DNA of 12,721 bases from Methanolinea sp. SDB (lineage in GTDB: Archaea > Halobacteriota > Methanomicrobia > Methanomicrobiales > Methanospirillaceae): positions 1 through 12,721 of the forward strand of contig LKUF01000221.1 of assembly GCA_001412335.1 (NCBI GenBank). The letters are read 5' to 3'. The notes below the pieces were generated by a model. The model searched no databases, was not told the DNA's origin, and worked only from the letters and a program-made list of their open reading frames with translations. The translations under genes were made by a program, and so were the position numbers. Below are positions 7,034 to 11,489 of this stretch, piece by piece; the stretch's first letter is position 1; every line of letters begins with the position of its first letter.

Positions 7034-7413
7034 GGGAAGGAGACGGCCCTGGCGGGTGCCGGCGCAGGGGAAGACCACGGCTGCGCCGGATGGACGAAGA
7101 GAGCATATCAGGGAGGTGCTACCACCCGTGCATCGTCATGGGAGAGCCCAGGGAGACAGTGATGATAAATCCTGATGAACTGGAGGTGCTTCGCCTGGTG
7201 GATCTTCGTGGACTCGGGCAGGAGGAGGCTGCCCTGGAGATGGGGATCTCACGGCGAACATTATGGAAAGATCTCCATCAGGCCCGCCACAAGGTTGTCG
7301 ACGCCCTGATCAACGGCAAAATTATTGAGATCGAGGGGTGCCGTGATAAAAACAGTGCTATCTGCCAGCGAAATGACGTATTCGACGGGAATATCGAAGA
7401 TGATAGTGACTGA
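7030..7413 (+). CDS. DUF134 helix-turn-helix DNA-binding protein
   Basis: A 127-residue protein of the DUF134 family (PF02001). The core NPDELEVLRLVDLRGLGQEEAALEMGISRRTLWKDLHQARHKVVDALINGK (about 47-97) is a sigma-70 region-4-like helix-turn-helix. The N-terminus is very basic (CRRRGRPRLRR, 10-20), a likely DNA-contacting arm. Cysteines C10, C30, C34 and C104 could hold a metal or sense redox state; this is inference. Family members are found beside NifX/MinD genes in anaerobes, but no ligand is known to me. It overlaps the second MinD gene by four bases, making it the last gene of its unit. It is the natural candidate to bind the CATATG palindromes at 4937-4950 and 7450-7465. The 20 or so residues after the domain are acidic and poorly conserved in appearance. 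Confidence 0.87.
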   Translation: MREGDGPGGCRRRGRPRLRRMDEESISGRCYHPCIVMGEPRETVMINPDELEVLRLVDLRGLGQEEAALEMGISRRTLWKDLHQARHKVVDALINGKIIEIEGCRDKNSAICQRNDVFDGNIEDDSD

Positions 7414-7440
7414 AACCTTTTCTTCCGTGAGAGTAAGTTA

Positions 7441-7465
7441 TTTATATTTTTACACATATGTGTAA
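7441..7465 (+). promoter_or_regulatory. TATA box and perfect 16-base palindrome before the DUF5320 gene
   Basis: A TTTATATT TATA box (7441-7448) is followed after one base by TTACACATATGTGTAA (7450-7465), a perfect 16-base palindrome. The expected transcription start is near 7468-7472, so the palindrome fills the TATA-to-start interval. The 14-base core shares 11 positions with the site at 4937-4950, and the spacing from the TATA box to the CATATG centre agrees within one base. This marks a separate promoter for the DUF5320-NifX pair, although those genes follow DUF134 by only 79 bases. Confidence 0.7.
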
Positions 7466-7478
7466 TAATAACAAAAAT

Positions 7479-7484
7479 GGAGGT
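7479..7484 (+). promoter_or_regulatory. Strong ribosome binding site of the DUF5320 gene
   Basis: GGAGGT lies eight bases before the ATG at 7493. It fixes that start over the out-of-frame ATG at 7486, which meets a stop after six codons. Confidence 0.75.
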
Positions 7485-7492
7485 AATGAAAT

Positions 7493-7768
7493 ATGCCAGG
7501 TTTTAATGGAACCGGACCAATGGGTCGCGGACCCCGCACCGGGTGGGGACGTGGCTATTGCCCGCCGCCCCAGGCGGCAGGAACCAGCACAGCACCAGAA
7601 GGTGAAGAGGTTGCACAGACTGCAAATCCTCAGCAGCAGCAGCCCCCCTATGGACAGGGATACCCGGGGGGCAATTATCCTGTCTACGGCTTAGGCCGTG
7701 GCGGCTTCCCGCGGGGATGCGGAAGGGGCTTTGGCTGCGGCGGCGGACGTGGACGAAGGAGATTCTGA
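7493..7768 (+). CDS. DUF5320 glycine/arginine-rich small protein
   Basis: A 91-residue low-complexity protein. The N-terminus MPGFNGTGPMGRGPRTGWGRGYC is the hallmark of DUF5320 proteins, which are common in methanogens and anaerobic bacteria, typically beside NifX-family genes. Residues 24-60 are Pro/Gln-rich, including PQQQQPP encoded by a short CAG run. The C-terminus (67-91) is a run of GRG/RGG-like units with two cysteines, ending GRGRRRF, resembling RGG-type RNA-binding or disordered tails. It has three cysteines (C23, C76, C82), no membrane segment and no signal peptide. It is expressed from its own promoter with a strong ribosome binding site, and the second NifX gene follows after 17 bases. 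Function is unknown; a scaffold or metal-cluster partner of the NifX protein is one possibility. Confidence 0.82.
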   Translation: MPGFNGTGPMGRGPRTGWGRGYCPPPQAAGTSTAPEGEEVAQTANPQQQQPPYGQGYPGGNYPVYGLGRGGFPRGCGRGFGCGGGRGRRRF

Positions 7769-7770
7769 TA

Positions 7771-7776
7771 AAGGAG
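7771..7776 (+). promoter_or_regulatory. Ribosome binding site that fixes a TTG start
   Basis: AAGGAG stands nine bases before TTG 7786. The in-frame ATG choices lie far upstream inside DUF5320, so this site decides the start of the second NifX-family gene. Confidence 0.65.
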
Positions 7777-7785
7777 TGGTATCGG

Positions 7786-8115
7786 TTGAAGGTCGGTATT
7801 GCAAATGATGGAGGCATGGTCTCTGCTCACTTTGGCCATTGCAGCGAATACTCGATTTACACGGTTGAGAATGGAACGGTCTCCCGAAGAGATGTTCCAA
7901 ATCCCGGGCACCAGCCAGGAGCTCTCCCGGCCCTTCTCAAAAAGGAGGGTGTTACACACGTGATAGCCGGAGGAATGGGTCCCAAGGCTGTTGAAATATT
8001 CCAGAGCCATGGAATACAGGTTCTCATGGGCGTGAGCGGGGAAGTCGATTCTGTGGTGAGGGACTTCCTGGAAGGCAATATCGTTTCGGGCGAGAGTACC
8101 TGTCACCACGTGTGA
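7786..8115 (+). CDS. NifX/NifB-type (dinitrogenase FeMo-cofactor family) small protein, second copy
   Basis: A 109-residue PF02579-fold protein, closer to the family consensus than the copy at 4970. It shows KVGIANDGGMVSAHFGHCSEY (2-22), with the potential metal ligands H15, H18 and C19, then AGGMGPKAVEIFQSHGIQVLMG (61-82), DFLEGNIVSG and a terminal CHH (106-108). The His/Cys pair plus the CHH tail could bind a Mo-, W- or Fe-sulfur cluster (inference). The start is a TTG at 7786, chosen because AAGGAG (7771-7776) precedes it by nine bases and the resulting protein begins exactly at the family start. A longer reading from 7717 would only add residues from the overlapping DUF5320 sequence. It lies 17 bases after DUF5320 and is probably coupled to it. 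It converges on DUF1805 with 11 bases between. Confidence 0.88.
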   Translation: MKVGIANDGGMVSAHFGHCSEYSIYTVENGTVSRRDVPNPGHQPGALPALLKKEGVTHVIAGGMGPKAVEIFQSHGIQVLMGVSGEVDSVVRDFLEGNIVSGESTCHHV

Positions 8116-8126
8116 CGGGCCAAAGA

Positions 8127-8429
8127 TCAGGAGAGGAGGTCAAGTGCCTCCTTTCCGCTCATTCCAATTTTTACACCCAGATTTTCCGCGGGTTTATTTG
8201 CTTCGCGGATCGTTCCATCCAGCAGATCATCGATAGTCACAATCGATGCTGACCGTGTCGGCCGTACCCGGGCGGCAGGGTAATCGAAGCCGGCGAGTGC
8301 ACCTACATCGAATGCACCGCATCCCACAAGTCCCCTTGAGGTGACCATGCAGACGAGATTGACAGGTCCGAGTGGTATGACGTATCCTGTTCCTGGAGAA
8401 TTCTTCAGATTGACTGTATACTGTTGCAT
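8127..8429 (-). CDS. DUF1805 (YunC-like) small protein
   Basis: A 100-residue protein of the DUF1805 family (PF08827; Bacillus YunC is a member). Features are NLVCMVTSRGLVGCGAFDVGAL (24-45), with the family's GxxxCGAxDV core, a VRPTRSASIVTIDDLLDG middle (55-72) and the diagnostic tail LGVKIGMSGKEALDLL (84-99). The biochemical function is unknown. C37 is the conserved core cysteine. The ATG at 8429 is backed by AGGAGA (8436-8441) at a spacing of six. It is transcribed towards the NifX gene, whose stop is only 11 bases away, and diverges from cofH. No part of the sequence ties it directly to the ORP-like cluster apart from position. Confidence 0.82.
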   Translation of the reverse strand: MQQYTVNLKNSPGTGYVIPLGPVNLVCMVTSRGLVGCGAFDVGALAGFDYPAARVRPTRSASIVTIDDLLDGTIREANKPAENLGVKIGMSGKEALDLLS

Positions 8430-8455
8430 GTAATATCTCCTGCAGAGTAGACGCT

Positions 8456-8479
8456 AAAACCCAATAATAATTGGTTTTT
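8456..8479. repeat. Interrupted inverted repeat in the DUF1805/cofH divergent region
   Basis: CCAATAATAATTGG (8461-8474) is a near-perfect 14-base palindrome, and its flanks AAAAC and GTTTT extend the symmetry with one bulged C. It lies about 30 bases upstream of the DUF1805 start. It could be an operator or contain that gene's TATA-like sequence read on the minus strand (ATTATTATT). Confidence 0.4.
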
Positions 8480-8494
8480 GCACGCTCCTTTCCA

Positions 8495-8518
8495 TATCGC
8501 ATTTTTCGTATCGCATTT
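8495..8518. repeat. Direct repeat TATCGCATTT, two copies
   Basis: The ten-base word TATCGCATTT occurs at 8495-8504 and 8509-8518, a 14-base period. The second copy runs into the cofH TATA box. It may be a repeated regulator site or a simple local duplication. Confidence 0.45.
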
Positions 8519-8525
8519 ATTTAAT
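8516..8525 (+). promoter_or_regulatory. cofH: Probable TATA box of cofH
   Basis: TTTATTTAA centred near 8521 would start transcription around 8546. This places the ATG at 8534 upstream of the message and supports ATG 8558, which has GAGGT (8546-8550) seven bases before it. Confidence 0.5.
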
Positions 8526-8557
8526 AGCAGGGGATGTATACACAAGAGGTATTGTCA

Positions 8558-9673
8558 ATGGTTAGCATGCGAAAAGATGGCCTGCCTGAAAAAGAGGTGG
8601 GACGGATCCTTGACGATGTCCTTGACGGACACCGACTCACAACGGATGAGGCATACGCACTCTTCTCTCTCAATGACCGCCGGGTATGGAATGTGGCGGA
8701 AACTGCAGATGAGAAACGGAGGAGGTGTAACGGGGAGATCGTCACCTACGTACGCAACCAGAATATCAATGTCACAAACCTGTGCATCAATTCCTGTGGA
8801 TTCTGTGGTTTTTCAAGAAAACCGGGTGATGGAGATGTATACTACCATGACAGCGACATGGTCAGGAAAAAGACCATGGAGGCACAATCGAGGGGTGTGA
8901 GCGAGATATGCACGGTAAGCGGTCTCCACCCTGATTTTGACGCTTCCTCGTACGTGGATATCATCTCAACCATCCGGGAAACGGCCCCCGGGATCCATAT
9001 CCATGCGAGCAATCCGATGGAGGTCGCGTACGGTGCACGGAAGAGCGGGCTTTCGACGGTCGAGGTACTCACGATGCTGAAGGACGCCGGCCTTGGATCA
9101 CTCTGCGGGACAGCGGCAGAGATCCTTGTCGACGATGTGCGAAAAAAGATCTGTCCCGGCAAGGTCTCGACTGCCGAATGGGTGCGGATCATCAAAGAAG
9201 CTCACGCGCTTGGCATCAGGACCACCGCCACGATCATGTACGGTCACTGCGAGAGCGTCGCCGACCGGGTGGAGCACCTGGCCATTCTCCGGGATATTCA
9301 GGATGAGACAGGCGGTTTCACCGAGTTTGTCCCGCTCTCGTTTATTCACATGAATACCCCGCTCTACCGGAAGGGGCTCGCCCGGGCAGGAGCTACAGGG
9401 AGGGAAGACCTCCTTATGACTGCAGTCTCCCGGCTTTTTCTCGACAATGTATCACACATCCAGGTCTCATGGGTCAAGACCGGGTTAAAGATGGCACAAC
9501 TGGGCCTGATGGCCGGTGCAGATGATCTTGGTGGCACGATGTTTGAGGAGAGTATCTCGAAGGGGGCCGGCGCGCTCAATACAGATTATCTTGATCCTGC
9601 AGAGATGAAACGAATCGCCGAGGACCTGGGAAGGACACTGCGTCGCCGCGACACACTATACAATCTGGTCTGA
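8558..9673 (+). CDS. cofH: 5-amino-6-(D-ribitylamino)uracil--L-tyrosine 4-hydroxyphenyl transferase CofH
   Basis: A complete 371-residue radical SAM enzyme. With CofG it makes FO, the chromophore of coenzyme F420, the hydride carrier of methanogenesis. CofH generates a tyrosine-derived radical that attacks the ribityl-uracil. The cluster motif is CxxxCxxC at C76-C80-C83 within NVTNLCINSCGFCGF. ICTVSGLHPDFD, HIHASNPMEVAYGA, CGTAAEILVDDVRKKICP and TATIMYGHCE are CofH/MqnC-group signatures, and TGGFTEFVPLSFIHMNTPLYRKG is characteristic of CofH. CofG lacks these. The ATG at 8558 is preferred over 8534 on ribosome binding site and promoter grounds. A second, diverged copy ends at 342, so the organism keeps at least two. 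CofG itself is not in the window. Its 3' end faces the convergent flavoprotein gene 182 bases away. Confidence 0.93.
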   Translation: MVSMRKDGLPEKEVGRILDDVLDGHRLTTDEAYALFSLNDRRVWNVAETADEKRRRCNGEIVTYVRNQNINVTNLCINSCGFCGFSRKPGDGDVYYHDSDMVRKKTMEAQSRGVSEICTVSGLHPDFDASSYVDIISTIRETAPGIHIHASNPMEVAYGARKSGLSTVEVLTMLKDAGLGSLCGTAAEILVDDVRKKICPGKVSTAEWVRIIKEAHALGIRTTATIMYGHCESVADRVEHLAILRDIQDETGGFTEFVPLSFIHMNTPLYRKGLARAGATGREDLLMTAVSRLFLDNVSHIQVSWVKTGLKMAQLGLMAGADDLGGTMFEESISKGAGALNTDYLDPAEMKRIAEDLGRTLRRRDTLYNLV

Positions 9674-9855
9674 ACTCAAAAGGCGCTTTGTGAGTGGATA
9701 TTCCGGAAACGATGCCGGGTGCCACAATGCAAAAACACGAAAAGGGGGGTGTTAACCATCAAGACAGGTTACCCGGCCAAACCACATCACCCTGGCATGG
9801 ATATGAAAATGGAAAAGGTGAATGTGGCTAAGCCATCATCATATCATGTGAGATA
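9674..9855. other. Convergent intergenic region
   Basis: No convincing gene is seen. The longest small frame (ATG 9727, 34 codons) has no ribosome binding site and no recognisable composition. The region probably holds the terminators of cofH and of the minus-strand flavoprotein gene. Confidence 0.5.
9731..9774 (-). terminator. Possible terminator of the minus-strand flavoprotein operon
   Basis: Read on the minus strand, an interrupted stem (GGGTAACC pairing with GGTTA..ACCC, 9774 to 9747) is followed by a C run, then T4 and T5 tracts (9743-9740 and 9735-9731). T-rich tracts downstream of the stop are the expected archaeal signal. The hairpin is imperfect. Confidence 0.35.
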
Positions 9856-10407
9856 TTAGTCCATGGGATTCAGGAGCTGCACTATCTTGTCTCCAATCTC
9901 ATCGGCTTTCTTGAGAGCCCTGGTATCCTTGAGGATATCTCCTTCCAGGTAGCCTTTGCCTCGTGCCCATCCCAGGTAAGAGAATTCGTGTGTATTTAAG
10001 AAACTTTCAAGGGTCTCAATGGTTCGGTCGCCCCCTTTTGTGGCGCATACGGCGACCGCCACCGCTTTTCTGCCGGCCAGTTTCCTGCGATGATAGAGTG
10101 AGTAACTCCGGTCAATGAAGTTCTTGACGTGTCCGCAGACGTCGTAGTAATACGTGGGTGATCCGATGATCAGGACTTCGGAGTCGAGGACCTTTTGCAT
10201 GATCTCACCCCAGTCGTCATTCTGGATGACACACCAGTCCTTCTCCTTGCATTTTTCGCACCCCAGACAGGGTTTTATCTGTTTTCCTGCCAGACTTACA
10301 AATTCCGTGGGGATTCCTGCACTCTCGCAGCGTTCGAGAATTCTCCTGATGAGGAGGGATGTATTTCCGTCTTTTCTCATGCTGCCCGAAATGCCAAGCA
10401 CCTTCAT
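9856..10407 (-). CDS. Iron-sulfur flavoprotein / flavodoxin-family NAD(P)H-FMN reductase
   Basis: A 183-residue flavodoxin-like protein (PF03358 group). The FMN phosphate loop is GISGSMRKDGNTS (5-17) and the second flavin loop is GSPTYYYDVCGHVKNFIDR (82-100). Between them lies a compact cysteine motif C47-x2-C50-x2-C53-x5-C59, the pattern that binds one [4Fe-4S] cluster in the Isf proteins of methanogens. Isf-type proteins pass electrons from ferredoxin or handle oxygen and peroxide; the exact donor here is unknown. It is the last gene of a minus-strand run, 15 bases after DUF123. The ATG at 10407 gives the normal family start; no strong ribosome binding site is visible. The length is standard. 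Confidence 0.88.
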   Translation of the reverse strand: MKVLGISGSMRKDGNTSLLIRRILERCESAGIPTEFVSLAGKQIKPCLGCEKCKEKDWCVIQNDDWGEIMQKVLDSEVLIIGSPTYYYDVCGHVKNFIDRSYSLYHRRKLAGRKAVAVAVCATKGGDRTIETLESFLNTHEFSYLGWARGKGYLEGDILKDTRALKKADEIGDKIVQLLNPMD

Positions 10408-10422
10408 ACTCTTACACTGGCT

Positions 10423-10860
10423 TTATGACATTTTGATATTTTTGATGGTAACACCAAGATCCAGCTTCTCACATGCCGCCAGAACATCCTGTTCCGGCGG
10501 GTGATCAAAGAAAAAGAGGTGCGATTGGCATCTGCAGTCACTGCACCCGAATCTGGTGACCGGAAGGGCTGGCATGAGCCTGGCCAGCCGGCATTCCATG
10601 TCATCGTCCGTTGGTGCGCACACGGCAGAAACGAGGGAAAAGGCTGGGTGAGCAAGAATATAATCGATATGCCACCTCTGCGTATCCCCCGGCTGGCGCG
10701 AATAACGGATATGCCGCGCTACCCTCAGGAGGCCTCCCGGGCCCCTGGCAGAGCCGACATATACATGCCAGCCCCCGCAAAAATCGAGTGTTCCCAAGGC
10801 TCCGATACTCACACTGCAGGGAGAATTTTGAAGAACAAGGCAATAAACTCCTTTATTCAT
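10423..10860 (-). CDS. DUF123 (GIY-YIG-like nuclease-fold) protein
   Basis: A 145-residue member of the DUF123 family (PF01986), common in euryarchaea and sometimes fused to endonuclease III in other species. Core motifs are GVYCLVL (4-10), WHVYVGSARGPGGLLRVARHIR (31-52), WHIDYIL (63-69), ECRLA (89-93) and the cysteine-rich tail FGCSDCRCQSHLFFF (104-118). YVGSA...R and the single Glu match a GIY-YIG-like arrangement, so a nuclease or DNA-repair role is plausible but unproven. CxxCxC may bind a metal. It starts inside the metallo-beta-lactamase gene (8-base overlap, 10853-10860), so the two are translated together. The flavoprotein gene follows after 15 bases. Confidence 0.85.
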   Translation of the reverse strand: MNKGVYCLVLQNSPCSVSIGALGTLDFCGGWHVYVGSARGPGGLLRVARHIRYSRQPGDTQRWHIDYILAHPAFSLVSAVCAPTDDDMECRLARLMPALPVTRFGCSDCRCQSHLFFFDHPPEQDVLAACEKLDLGVTIKNIKMS

Positions 10861-11455
10861 AGGTGAGACGTATCAATTCACGAGCTCCGGCTATATGCCG
10901 GCATCCTCCTGTCTCAACCGGTGATCCATGCCCCGGATACAGCCCCTCAACAACAAGGGTGGCAAGGCGCTCCAGGGAATGCACAAGATCGGCGCGGCTT
11001 CCTCCCGGAAAATCGAAACGACCGAATCCCCCACCACAAAAGACCGTATCCCCGCTAATAAGGGCCGCCTCATCTTCATTGTACAGGCAGATGCTTCCCG
11101 GAGTGTGACCAGGGGTATGCAGTACTCTGAAATGTCCTGCCATATCGCCGTCTTCAAGAAGCCGGTCTGCAACGATACCCGGTGAACGGGCACCGAAATT
11201 GACAGAGAGGCTCTTTGAATCATCCGCCAACCCAGGCCCGTCGAGACGGTGGATGCATACAAGGGCATCGCACAGGTGGGCGATCTCTCGTACGTGGGTT
11301 ATGTGATCGTAGTGGCAATGGGTCAGAACAATCATCTCGATCTCGTCTTTGTATGGTGCGACCGCACCGGGAAGTACCGCGGCATCAACGAGCACGTTTC
11401 CTGAAAGATACGAATTTCCCAGAAACCCTCCACCCGGGATCCACCTCACTGGCAT
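10853..11455 (-). CDS. Metallo-beta-lactamase-fold hydrolase (glyoxalase II-like)
   Basis: A 200-residue MBL-fold protein. Metal ligands are THCHYDH (H46, H48, D50, H51), HTPGHTPGS (H117), SGDTVF (D136) and YPGHG (H176), so a complete two-metal site is expected. It has the small size of archaeal glyoxalase II-like hydrolases; no RNase, flavodiiron or lactonase domain is attached. Substrate unknown. The start is ATG 11455 (MPVRWIPGGGFLGNSYL), the usual MBL N-terminus. The frame stays open to 11953 upstream, but that part is the opposite strand of thiC and is not coding. It overlaps the DUF123 start by eight bases. Its start codon is only 25-34 bases from the divergent thiC start, so the promoter must lie largely inside thiC. 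Confidence 0.9.
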   Translation of the reverse strand: MPVRWIPGGGFLGNSYLSGNVLVDAAVLPGAVAPYKDEIEMIVLTHCHYDHITHVREIAHLCDALVCIHRLDGPGLADDSKSLSVNFGARSPGIVADRLLEDGDMAGHFRVLHTPGHTPGSICLYNEDEAALISGDTVFCGGGFGRFDFPGGSRADLVHSLERLATLVVEGLYPGHGSPVETGGCRHIAGARELIRLTYE

Positions 11456-11489
11456 GCAGAATAATAAGTACTCGGGACAAATGTGTCTT
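11456..11489. promoter_or_regulatory. Very short divergent promoter region, hydrolase/thiC
   Basis: Only 25-34 bases separate the two start codons. AATAATAAGT (11460-11469) is a TATA candidate that would start thiC transcription near 11490, giving a leaderless message. A TATGCATAAG segment on the minus strand (11495-11486), inside thiC, could serve the hydrolase. There is no space for a TPP riboswitch. Confidence 0.4.

Noticed and set aside
7717..7785. Longer start of the second NifX-family gene at ATG 7717
   Set aside because: It would overlap the conserved DUF5320 C-terminus and add a basic stretch unlike the family. TTG 7786 has a good ribosome binding site.
4970..8115. Nitrogen-fixation (nif) gene cluster
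   Set aside because: NifX-fold proteins alone do not show nitrogen fixation. No nifH, nifD, nifK, nifE or nifN and no NifB radical SAM domain is present in the window.
8534..8557. ATG 8534 as the cofH start
   Set aside because: It has no properly spaced ribosome binding site and probably lies upstream of the transcription start. ATG 8558 has GAGGT at a spacing of seven.
8558..9673. Assignment as CofG or as menaquinone enzyme MqnC/MqnE
   Set aside because: The CINSCGFC context, HIHASNPMEV and the TGGFTEFVPLSF segment fit CofH best, and the archaeal F420-producing context agrees.
9727..9831. Small frame of 34 codons in the convergent intergenic region
   Set aside because: It has no ribosome binding site or TATA box, and the region more likely holds terminators.
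11456..11489. TPP riboswitch upstream of thiC
   Set aside because: The space before thiC is at most 34 bases, too short for the aptamer, and no conserved TPP-riboswitch sequence is seen.
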